Position numbers and translations under genes: made by a program. Below, piece by piece: positions 10,701 to 18,259 of a DNA stretch of 64,000 nucleotides. The notes beneath the pieces are model-generated. The model was not told the origin of the DNA and ran no database searches. It saw nothing but the letters and a program-made list of their open reading frames with translations. The DNA is from Nitzschia sp. DOCU1 (lineage: Eukaryota; Bacillariophyta; Bacillariophyceae; Bacillariales; Bacillariaceae). The DNA lies in contig OX595999.1 of assembly GCA_951394045.1 (NCBI GenBank), forward strand, positions 1,488,001 through 1,552,000, given 5' to 3'. Position 1 is the first letter of the stretch; each line of letters opens with the position of its first letter.

Positions 10701-12376
10701 TGTTCGCTTCTATCTGCAGGGGTTAGGGAATCCCATTCAATGTCAAATCCCACGGGAACCTTGACTCCTTTGTCGAACTCAGCCAGAAACTTAAGTGCGA
10801 CTTCCTCGAAAGCTTGGTACGTTCTAACCCACACGGGATTTGTCGGAAGCATTGCTGGGGGCAACGATGACTCCTCTAGTAACCCATCAACATTGGGATC
10901 ATTCTTCCCAAGCGATGGGAATGCACGCAATAGTGCCCTATATTCCTGGCAGCAGCTATCAGTGTAGAATAGCCGCACTTCCTCAAATCCTCGCACTTGA
11001 TATCGGTGGCGAATACCCCTAAGAATGTGCTCAACCTCATCATTGTTGCCCGCTAGAACAAAGTTGGTAGAGACAACTTCATTGTACTCATTCATCACAG
11101 TGTAAATGGAGTCAAAGGCACGCACCACTGCATTGTCTTTGTCACGGTTAAAAACAAACTTTGTCACCTTGTAGGACTTGTCGCCTTTTAAAACCCTTCC
11201 ACCCTTCAGCTGAAGGCTGCGTTCGTAGTAGGGTAGGAGCTTTAGAACCCGCAAAATAAAATGATGTTCAAGATATTGGCGAGAAGGTAGATCAACTGCA
11301 ACATCAGACAGCTCTAGCTGCATAATATTGCGGTAGTCGTCAACAGACATTGGAGTAAGGGAACGTTTCACTGATGGATTGTTGAAGAATGAATCAGCTT
11401 TTTCTTGGGCCTGCCGGAAAAGATTATTCCGCAGGCTAAGGACAGTCCTTCGAACCGAGAGAAAGGAGGATTTTTGAGCAACGTCTTCAAAGACCCAGTC
11501 ACTGAAGCCACTCGTAATTGCTCGCTGTCGTGTCATGACAAGGCCTAGATGGCTTCGAAGAGTCTTTGGTAGATATTTCAATACCTCTGGATCGTAGCCT
11601 GTAAAATAATAACGATGATCGACAACATCATCCTCATTGCCTATTTTCTCCAATTCCTGCCTGCCCTTCCTGAGATTACAGTAGTAACGGCTCGCAAATA
11701 AGTAGCCACTTGACCCATCTGCATCATGAAATGGGCGAACAAAATTTGTAAAAAAGGAGTCACGACAAGTGCAGGGTGGAGATTGGAAGCCATGCCATTT
11801 ACATGGCATCTGACCAGTTGGTAGTTCCCTTGGATCCGTCTTGTCAGGGGCGAAGAATTTTATACGAGCAAATTTTGGGGCAAGGAAGTCGGCAGCAGTG
11901 GGGAAAGGAAAGCGCGAGCCTTCCCTCCAAGTATATTCGTTGTCTTCCCATGGGAAGTGCCTGAAGTCAGTAGTCCACTGTCGATGCTGGTTTGACTGTG
12001 GAACAGCATTGACCATGGACCGCCTGAGTTCATGCATGACTTTCCCAATTTTCAGTCGAAACAATGGTGGGACATTTGCCATATTTACTCCAGGCAATGG
12101 GTCCGAAACAGTAGGCTCTCTTGCTTCAGGCAGATTGTTATTCATTTGTGTCAAATTAGTATCGCCACTGGTAGTATCACTAGTCGTAGTTGACTGTGAA
12201 TTTGATTGTTTGTTCTGGTTGCAATGCGGCAGGAAGAAGCCATTGCGGCGATTTGTCAGCTCTTTTTCCCTAGCAAGACGTTCACGCTCAATCTCAGCAG
12301 CCGTTCGACGAGTATATTTCTCCCCACGCTTTCTACCACGACCCTGACAGTTCTCTTGTCGTCTTGGCTCCTCCAT
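7757..12376 (-). CDS. DDE transposase with inserted 3'-5' exonuclease, copy 1
   Basis: Intronless, 1,539 aa. Order of parts: a basic N-terminus (GRGRKRGEKYTRR, a possible nuclear signal); a Cys/His cluster starting at C192 (PCKWHG then CTC), probably zinc-binding and reminiscent of the DUF6729 region of fungal exonuclease-domain proteins; GDKSYKVTK (D399) and FYTDSCCQEY (D473), resembling the first two aspartates of an RNase H-fold transposase; a complete DEDDy exonuclease (FDIEWD D545/E547, GVKAD D641, YAALD Y714/D718) as in WRN/RNase D; GDCFHYQKRI (D951xxH954), the C/DxxH motif known between D2 and E in MULE, hAT and KDZ transposases; RGTSQLEGFH (E1119), candidate third catalytic acid; and a C-terminal CxxC...HH...C knuckle from C1460. 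It probably catalyses excision and insertion of its own element; the role of the exonuclease is unknown. Family placement is inference. Confidence 0.75.
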   Translation of the reverse strand: MEEPRRQENCQGRGRKRGEKYTRRTAAEIERERLAREKELTNRRNGFFLPHCNQNKQSNSQSTTTSDTTSGDTNLTQMNNNLPEAREPTVSDPLPGVNMANVPPLFRLKIGKVMHELRRSMVNAVPQSNQHRQWTTDFRHFPWEDNEYTWREGSRFPFPTAADFLAPKFARIKFFAPDKTDPRELPTGQMPCKWHGFQSPPCTCRDSFFTNFVRPFHDADGSSGYLFASRYYCNLRKGRQELEKIGNEDDVVDHRYYFTGYDPEVLKYLPKTLRSHLGLVMTRQRAITSGFSDWVFEDVAQKSSFLSVRRTVLSLRNNLFRQAQEKADSFFNNPSVKRSLTPMSVDDYRNIMQLELSDVAVDLPSRQYLEHHFILRVLKLLPYYERSLQLKGGRVLKGDKSYKVTKFVFNRDKDNAVVRAFDSIYTVMNEYNEVVSTNFVLAGNNDEVEHILRGIRHRYQVRGFEEVRLFYTDSCCQEYRALLRAFPSLGKNDPNVDGLLEESSLPPAMLPTNPVWVRTYQAFEEVALKFLAEFDKGVKVPVGFDIEWDSLTPADRSEQFPETLQLAMHRPQTRNDSDTEIEPSIRLIVVVSIRQTFPQMIKNSSGEYPVDVTSWCRSNDLLRRLLTHENACLVGVGVKADVTRLKRKFPEDFIGRDHKFSDCRSVAENARLLPARQKKSLKDLVLYFLGRRLDKSLARSVWSSPVLSQECINYAALDAWVGLQLHELFQALVNVHKKPTREELLDLPIVRLFPRNGNKICGIGKVVRVRFDLEEIIGQEQKRHHYDRIEVKILHVIDGSVMIPLPPHVQVMSNESIASAFKNGREVAWKRSCMTLSNEEDLERCQRRHPMATGECNEVVAAVAAEIVPASVANGDVPAAGIAPVDDEVLARALPEDTTIDNYPDRPVDVSGANDDQDVDFVLIDGHQGCAPLHVEVGDYTIFERNGVKGDCFHYQKRIKKTWKKSHGFYDEGGGLLRDSIMIPDPKRIEEETVLLSKRLEQEVGKRWSNDPRKARVEAERRMSCPSSKILEGIERIIPDPKTLEDRVAGACRFMANIKDAKTGEPLFSKQTWKEVENFLKHIRKGCVSDETDVDYYYYTTSSSGQKTLHCVRGTSQLEGFHRQLRDILRATFSAPLLAICLIAVFVHRWNHDREVERGMTPSRYAGFYQHETIHNLQLSADAHGVDSYFGDLPNPNDFESTGETCYIPWVRRSLNLVEESGASTISSTVDAAIQLLSTDNTEQIYTKLCDHQGSQDDKIQLPLSVTKMTSDDKALFNELLPKYTTGRREGQHTAVDFGALCSAHNARAEQERLKPPTERKQILGKSTQIIREYFDEFQRERNRVQTRHQIISIVSPATGITQATTVPHGVATLQSQFKESAAGQLFRGPANGPPPFPEPMAVTVQDQALHPILFVPPPELHSATLPPRQHAVSHIVLPRIHMKQGSTPKARAPRRVQRCYRCGWERSGKHHARKAEKNSLEYCQVPADKRYQHWEVPNGYNIGDPTFVNKLQCYTMISNWRKIREAHNLPVDPKFPHW

Positions 12377-12595
12377 TGCGACAGTAGGGATAGTGAATGT
12401 GACGTGACGACGTAATAATAATTGTCTTGTCCATCATGTCCATTGCGGATCTCGGTGTTTCATGTTTCGATAATTCATGCGGCTCGGCATTGGAGGGAGT
12501 GGCGGGCTCGCAAGATATCAAGAATACACAAAAAGAAGTTTCAAATTGGTAAATTGTATGTCAATTTTTATTCTTTTGTGTCCTAGTGTTAAACG

Positions 12596-12712
12596 AGCTA
12601 TCAAAGCGTCCTTAAACAAGCTATCAAAGTAGGACACGATGAGGACGCGAATTCGGTCAAAAACCATTGATTTTGGACAGAAGTGGGGCATTTCTGTCAT
12701 AAGCTATCAAAG
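12596..12712 (+). repeat. Subterminal AGCTATCAAAG repeats
   Basis: Three exact direct copies of AGCTATCAAAG lie at 12596-12606, 12619-12629 and 12702-12712, with the same pattern in copies 2 and 3. They lie between the transposase gene's start and the right inverted repeat, so they could serve transposase binding, the promoter, or both. I saw no equivalent cluster at the left end. Confidence 0.65.
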
Positions 12713-12739
12713 AGCTACCTACGTGGTTCGACACTCGCC
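12713..12739 (-). repeat. Right terminal inverted repeat, copy 1
   Basis: The reverse complement of this site matches the left end over 27 bp (21 identities). Equivalents are at 18227-18253 and 23741-23767. The inner half is perfectly conserved; the outer half differs, as expected if the inner half is the protein-binding part. Confidence 0.8.
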
Positions 12740-12745
12740 CCTTTG
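12740..12745 (+). other. 6-bp junction between copies 1 and 2
   Basis: CCTTTG separates the right end of copy 1 from the left end of copy 2. It equals the first six bases of the flanking 8-bp target duplication CCTTTGTT, lacking TT. The same junction lies at 18254-18259 between copies 2 and 3. Confidence 0.8.
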
Positions 12746-15700
12746 GGCCTATGTCCAGCTACGTAGGTAGCTAAATTTTTATAAAGAAAAAGAAAAGAAA
12801 AAGAAGGGGAGAAGTGCGAAGAATCTCGCTTCATCAATAAGCAAGAAAATCCTTTAGCAGCCCCCGCGATTTAGCGTTGCTTCAGGGCGAAAAGTTGGGG
12901 AAGCCATGCCGGCGTGCGCGCCGGCCATAGTCCAACTGGTCCAATATTTTTTGTCCGAATCAATCATCGGAAGGATGAGCTGTGACAATGGTGCAACACA
13001 AAAAAGCCATTCACTTTGAAACTTTCATTTGCAATTACTCCTCCAGTACTGCTGCTGCACTTCCACCACTGTATACCTATGGACTACTTGAATTGTGCTA
13101 TACAGTGGCTGCAGCTAGAATATTATGTGATTGCTAGTTATTATTAAATTACTACTTGAAAAAGCTTCATTACCGAGGTAAATGCAACAACAAGTTGGAC
13201 AAAGTATTGTAATCCATGCATTCCTAACATCATCATACAATTTCCCCACCATGTCCTCTTTATCTAGTTCTTACCAATGTGGGAATTTAGGATCAACGGG
13301 AAGGTTGTGTGCCTCCCTAATCTTCCGCCAGTTGGAAATCATTGTGTAACACTGCAGCTTGTTTACAAACGTTGGGTCTCCAATATTGTAACCGTTTGGT
13401 ACCTCCCAATGTTGATATCTCTTGTCAGCAGGAACCTGGCAGTATTCAAGAGAGTTCTTTTCTGCCTTTCTTGCATGGTGCTTCCCTGATCGCTCCCAGC
13501 CGCATCTGTAACATCTTTGGACCCGGCGTGGGGCTCTAGCTTTTGGAGTGCTTCCTTGCTTCATGTGAATTCGTGGTAAAACAATGTGGGACACTGCATG
13601 CTGCCGTGGCGGCAATGTCGCACTGTGAAGCTCAGGCGGGGGCACAAAAAGGATGGGATGCAATGCTTGATCCTGGACGGTTACAGCCATGGGTTCTGGG
13701 AAGGGTGGTGGGCCATTGGCAGGGCCTCTAAAAAGCTGCCCTGCAGCGGATTCTTTGAATTGCGATTGCAAAGTGGCAACGCCATGAGGGACGGTGGTTG
13801 CTTGTGTGATGCCAGTAGCTGGGCTGACGATAGAGATGATCTGATGGCGAGTTTGCACTCGATTTCTCTCTCTTTGGAATTCATCAAAGTATTCACGAAT
13901 GATCTGGGTGCTTTTACCAAGTATTTGCTTTCGTTCTGTAGGAGGTTTTAGTCGCTCTTGTTCTGCCCTTGCATTATGGGCAGAACACAAAGCACCAAAG
14001 TCCACGGCAGTGTGTTGGCCCTCACGCCTCCCTGTGGTGTACTTTGGTAGAAGCTCATTGAATAGGGCTTTATCATCCGATGTCATCTTTGTCACAGATA
14101 GCGGCAGTTGAATTTTGTCGTCCTGGCTTCCCTGGTGGTCGCATAGTTTCGTATAGATCTGTTCTGTATTGTCCGTAGATAGTAACTGAATCGCAGCATC
14201 CACTGTACTACTAATAGTGCTCGCACCAGATTCTTCAACCAGGTTCAAGGAACGCCTGACCCATGGGATGTAGCAAGTTTCCCCTGTGCTTTCAAAATCA
14301 TTTGGATTTGGCAAGTCACCAAAATAGCTGTCGACACCATGCGCATCTGCAGACAATTGTAAATTGTGTATGGTTTCGTGCTGGTAGAACCCTGCATATC
14401 GTGAAGGTGTCATGCCCCGTTCCACTTCACGGTCATGGTTCCACCGATGAACGAAGACTGCGATTAGGCAAATTGCCAATAGAGGCGCACTGAAAGTTGC
14501 CCTAAGGATGTCACGTAGCTGTCGGTGGAAACCTTCCAGCTGTGAGGTTCCTCGAACACAGTGCAGCGTCTTCTGCCCGCTACTACTGGTCGTATAGTAG
14601 TAATAGTCAACATCAGTCTCGTCTGACACGCAACCTTTTCGGATGTGCTTGAGGAAATTTTCCACTTCTTTCCACGTCTGCTTTGAAAAAAGTGGCTCGC
14701 CTGTCTTGGCATCCTTGATATTTGCCATGAATCGACACGCACCTGCCACCCGGTCCTCCAAAGTCTTAGGATCTGGAATGATTCGTTCTATGCCTTCAAG
14801 AATTTTGGAGCTGGGACAAGACATACGGCGCTCTGCTTCTACCCGTGCTTTCCTTGGGTCGTTGGACCAACGTTTGCCAACCTCCTGCTCAAGCCTTTTG
14901 CTAAGTAGTACTGTCTCTTCTTCAATTCTTTTGGGATCTGGAATCATGATGCTATCGCGTAACAGCCCCCCGCCCTCATCATAGAACCCATGCGACTTCT
15001 TCCATGTTTTCTTAATCCGCTTCTGGTAGTGGAAACAGTCGCCTTTCACACCATTTCGCTCAAAAATTGTATAGTCACCAACTTCTACATGAAGTGGGGC
15101 ACAGCCTTGGTGGCCATCTATCAATACAAAATCCACATCCTGATCATCATTGGCCCCTGACACATCCACTGGCCTATCTGGGTAGTTGTCAATTGTTGTG
15201 TCCTCTGGCAGTGCACGTGCCAAAACTTCATCGTCAACCGGTGCGATTCCTGCAGCAGGAACATCACCATTGGCAACACTAGCAGGAACAATTTCGGCAG
15301 CAACGGCAGCAACAACCTCATTGCATTCCCCTGTTGCCATTGGGTGGCGTCGTTGACATCGCTCAAGGTCCTCTTCATTCGACAAAGTCATGCAACTTCT
15401 TTTCCAAGCAACCTCTCGACCATTCTTAAAAGCACTTGCAATTGACTCATTTGACATCACCTGCACGTGGGGAGGCAAAGGGATCATGACGGATCCATCA
15501 ATTACATGAAGAATTTTTACCTCAATCCTGTCGTAGTGATGTCGTTTCTGTTCTTGCCCGATGATTTCTTCTAGATCAAATCTGACCCGAACAACTTTCC
15601 CAATCCCACAGATCTTGTTGCCATTACGAGGAAACAAGCGCACAATTGGGAGGTCCAGCAACTCTTCCCGGGTGGGTTTTTTGTGAACATTCACTAATGC

Positions 15701-18253
15701 TTGGAACAATTCATGGAGCTGCAAACCTACCCACGCATCCAGTGCTGCGTAGTTGATGCACTCTTGCGACAGTACTGGTGAACTCCACACTGACCGAGCC
15801 AAGCTCTTATCAAGCCGTCGTCCTAAGAAATATAACACTAGGTCTTTCAAACTTTTCTTCTGTCGCGCTGGTAGTAGGCGGGCATTTTCTGCAACCGACC
15901 GACAATCAGAGAACTTGTGGTCCCTTCCAATGAAGTCCTCTGGAAACTTTCGCTTAAGTCGTGTCACATCCGCCTTTACTCCCACACCAACAAGGCAGGC
16001 ATTTTCGTGCGTGAGCAGTCTCCGTAATAAATCATTCGACCGACACCATGAGGTAACATCCACTGGATATTCCCCACTTGAATTCTTTATCATCTGCGGG
16101 AATGTTTGTCGAATTGATACAACTACAATGAGCCTGATGCTTGGTTCAATTTCGGTATCAGAATCATTCCTTGTTTGGGGTCTGTGCATTGCTAACTGTA
16201 GTGTCTCAGGAAATTGTTCGCTTCTATCTGCAGGGGTTAGGGAATCCCATTCAATGTCAAATCCCACGGGAACCTTGACTCCTTTGTCGAACTCAGCCAG
16301 AAACTTAAGTGCGACTTCCTCGAAAGCTTGGTACGTTCTAACCCACACGGGATTTGTCGGAAGCATTGCTGGGGGCAACGATGACTCCTCTAGTAACCCA
16401 TCAACATTGGGATCATTCTTCCCAAGCGATGGGAATGCACGCAATAGTGCCCTATATTCCTGGCAGCAGCTATCAGTGTAGAATAGCCGCACTTCCTCAA
16501 ATCCTCGCACTTGATATCGGTGGCGAATACCCCTAAGAATGTGCTCAACCTCATCATTGTTGCCCGCTAGAACAAAGTTGGTAGAGACAACTTCATTGTA
16601 CTCATTCATCACAGTGTAAATGGAGTCAAAGGCACGCACCACTGCATTGTCTTTGTCACGGTTAAAAACAAACTTTGTCACCTTGTAGGACTTGTCGCCT
16701 TTTAAAACCCTTCCACCCTTCAGCTGAAGGCTGCGTTCGTAGTAGGGTAGGAGCTTTAGAACCCGCAAAATAAAATGATGTTCAAGATATTGGCGAGAAG
16801 GTAGATCAACTGCAACATCAGACAGCTCTAGCTGCATAATATTGCGGTAGTCGTCAACAGACATTGGAGTAAGGGAACGTTTCACTGATGGATTGTTGAA
16901 GAATGAATCAGCTTTTTCTTGGGCCTGCCGGAAAAGATTATTCCGCAGGCTAAGGACAGTCCTTCGAACCGAGAGAAAGGAGGATTTTTGAGCAACGTCT
17001 TCAAAGACCCAGTCACTGAAGCCACTCGTAATTGCTCGCTGTCGTGTCATGACAAGGCCTAGATGGCTTCGAAGAGTCTTTGGTAGATATTTCAATACCT
17101 CTGGATCGTAGCCTGTAAAATAATAACGATGATCGACAACATCATCCTCATTGCCTATTTTCTCCAATTCCTGCCTGCCCTTCCTGAGATTACAGTAGTA
17201 ACGGCTTGCAAATAAGTAGCCACTTGACCCATCTGCATCATGAAATGGGCGAACAAAATTTGTAAAAAAGGAGTCACGACAAGTGCAGGGTGGAGATTGG
17301 AAGCCATGCCATTTACATGGCATCTGACCAGTTGGTAGTTCCCTTGGATCCGTCTTGTCAGGGGCGAAGAATTTTATACGAGCAAATTTTGGGGCAAGGA
17401 AGTCGGCAGCAGTGGGGAAAGGAAAGCGCGAGCCTTCCCTCCAAGTATATTCGTTGTCTTCCCATGGGAAGTGCCTGAAGTCAGTAGTCCACTGTCGATG
17501 CTGGTTTGACTGTGGAACAGCATTGACCATGGACCGCCTGAGTTCATGCATGACTTTCCCAATTTTCAGTCGAAACAATGGTGGGACATTTGCCATATTT
17601 ACTCCAGGCAATGGGTCCGAAACAGTAGGCTCTCTTGCTTCAGGCAGATTGTTATTCATTTGTGTCAAATTAGTATCGCCACTGGTAGTATCACTAGTCG
17701 TAGTTGACTGTGAATTTGATTGTTTGTTCTGGTTGCAATGCGGCAGGAAGAAGCCATTGCGGCGATTTGTCAGCTCTTTTTCCCTAGCAAGACGTTCACG
17801 CTCAATCTCAGCAGCCGTTCGACGAGTATATTTCTCCCCACGCTTTCTACCACGACCCTGACAGTTCTCTTGTCGTCTTGGCTCCTCCATTGCGACAGTA
17901 GGGATAGTGAATGTGACGTGACGACGTAATAATAATTGTCTTGTCCATCATGTCCATTGCGGATCTCGGTGTTTCATGTTTCGATAATTCATGCGGCTCG
18001 GCATTGGAGGGAGTGGCGGGCTCGCAAGATATCAAGAATACACAAAAAGAAGTTTCAAATTGGTAAATTGTATGTCAATTTTTATTCTTTTGTGTCCTAG
18101 TGTTAAACGAGCTATCAAAGCGTCCTTAAACAAGCTATCAAAGTAGGACACGATGAGGACGCGAATTCGGTCAAAAACCATTGATTTTGGACAGAAGTGG
18201 GGCATTTCTGTCATAAGCTATCAAAGAGCTACCTACGTGGTTCGACACTCGCC
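12746..18253 (-). mobile_element. TIR DNA transposon, copy 2 of 3
   Basis: Exactly 5,514 bp downstream of copy 1 and the same length (5,508 bp). It appears identical except for one base I found: T at 17207 where copies 1 and 3 have C (11693 and 22721). This is a silent change in an Ala codon of the minus-strand gene (GCG to GCA). Inverted repeats are at 12746-12772 and 18227-18253. Confidence 0.85.
13271..17890 (-). CDS. DDE transposase with inserted 3'-5' exonuclease, copy 2
   Basis: The 1,539-aa product is identical to that of copy 1, including D399, D473, the exonuclease residues D545/E547/D641/Y714/D718, D951xxH954 and E1119. The single nucleotide difference noticed is synonymous. Being intact, it could supply transposase for all three copies. 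Confidence 0.75.
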   Translation of the reverse strand: MEEPRRQENCQGRGRKRGEKYTRRTAAEIERERLAREKELTNRRNGFFLPHCNQNKQSNSQSTTTSDTTSGDTNLTQMNNNLPEAREPTVSDPLPGVNMANVPPLFRLKIGKVMHELRRSMVNAVPQSNQHRQWTTDFRHFPWEDNEYTWREGSRFPFPTAADFLAPKFARIKFFAPDKTDPRELPTGQMPCKWHGFQSPPCTCRDSFFTNFVRPFHDADGSSGYLFASRYYCNLRKGRQELEKIGNEDDVVDHRYYFTGYDPEVLKYLPKTLRSHLGLVMTRQRAITSGFSDWVFEDVAQKSSFLSVRRTVLSLRNNLFRQAQEKADSFFNNPSVKRSLTPMSVDDYRNIMQLELSDVAVDLPSRQYLEHHFILRVLKLLPYYERSLQLKGGRVLKGDKSYKVTKFVFNRDKDNAVVRAFDSIYTVMNEYNEVVSTNFVLAGNNDEVEHILRGIRHRYQVRGFEEVRLFYTDSCCQEYRALLRAFPSLGKNDPNVDGLLEESSLPPAMLPTNPVWVRTYQAFEEVALKFLAEFDKGVKVPVGFDIEWDSLTPADRSEQFPETLQLAMHRPQTRNDSDTEIEPSIRLIVVVSIRQTFPQMIKNSSGEYPVDVTSWCRSNDLLRRLLTHENACLVGVGVKADVTRLKRKFPEDFIGRDHKFSDCRSVAENARLLPARQKKSLKDLVLYFLGRRLDKSLARSVWSSPVLSQECINYAALDAWVGLQLHELFQALVNVHKKPTREELLDLPIVRLFPRNGNKICGIGKVVRVRFDLEEIIGQEQKRHHYDRIEVKILHVIDGSVMIPLPPHVQVMSNESIASAFKNGREVAWKRSCMTLSNEEDLERCQRRHPMATGECNEVVAAVAAEIVPASVANGDVPAAGIAPVDDEVLARALPEDTTIDNYPDRPVDVSGANDDQDVDFVLIDGHQGCAPLHVEVGDYTIFERNGVKGDCFHYQKRIKKTWKKSHGFYDEGGGLLRDSIMIPDPKRIEEETVLLSKRLEQEVGKRWSNDPRKARVEAERRMSCPSSKILEGIERIIPDPKTLEDRVAGACRFMANIKDAKTGEPLFSKQTWKEVENFLKHIRKGCVSDETDVDYYYYTTSSSGQKTLHCVRGTSQLEGFHRQLRDILRATFSAPLLAICLIAVFVHRWNHDREVERGMTPSRYAGFYQHETIHNLQLSADAHGVDSYFGDLPNPNDFESTGETCYIPWVRRSLNLVEESGASTISSTVDAAIQLLSTDNTEQIYTKLCDHQGSQDDKIQLPLSVTKMTSDDKALFNELLPKYTTGRREGQHTAVDFGALCSAHNARAEQERLKPPTERKQILGKSTQIIREYFDEFQRERNRVQTRHQIISIVSPATGITQATTVPHGVATLQSQFKESAAGQLFRGPANGPPPFPEPMAVTVQDQALHPILFVPPPELHSATLPPRQHAVSHIVLPRIHMKQGSTPKARAPRRVQRCYRCGWERSGKHHARKAEKNSLEYCQVPADKRYQHWEVPNGYNIGDPTFVNKLQCYTMISNWRKIREAHNLPVDPKFPHW

Positions 18254-18259
18254 CCTTTG
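18254..18259 (+). other. 6-bp junction between copies 2 and 3
   Basis: CCTTTG again separates the right end of copy 2 (CGCC) from the left end of copy 3 (GGCC), exactly as at 12740-12745. Confidence 0.8.

Larger units (their letters stand above)
7232..12739 (-). mobile_element. TIR DNA transposon, copy 1 of 3 (5,508 bp)
   Basis: This complete unit starts GGCCTATGTCC and ends GACACTCGCC. The terminal inverted repeats are 27 bp, at 7232-7258 and 12713-12739, matching at 21 of 27 positions with a perfect inner 12 bp (ACGTAGGTAGCT). Three direct AGCTATCAAAG repeats (12596-12606, 12619-12629, 12702-12712) lie just inside the right end, the last abutting the inverted repeat; they are candidate transposase-binding sites. 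A small GC-rich hairpin (GCCGGCG-TGCG-CGCCGGC, 7394-7411) lies near the left end. The only long gene is the 1,539-aa protein, read from right to left. The other frames are shadows of it. Confidence 0.85.

Noticed and set aside
8029..12347. Numerous plus-strand frames inside each transposon copy (up to 242 codons)
   Set aside because: They are antisense shadows of the 1,539-aa gene, with no motifs of their own, repeated identically in each copy.
12740..12745. Taking CCTTTG as part of the element, with a 2-bp TT target duplication
   Set aside because: It would break the symmetry of the GGC...GCC ends and leave the CCTTTG just outside the left end as a coincidence. The 8-bp duplication explains both, though the alternative is not formally excluded.
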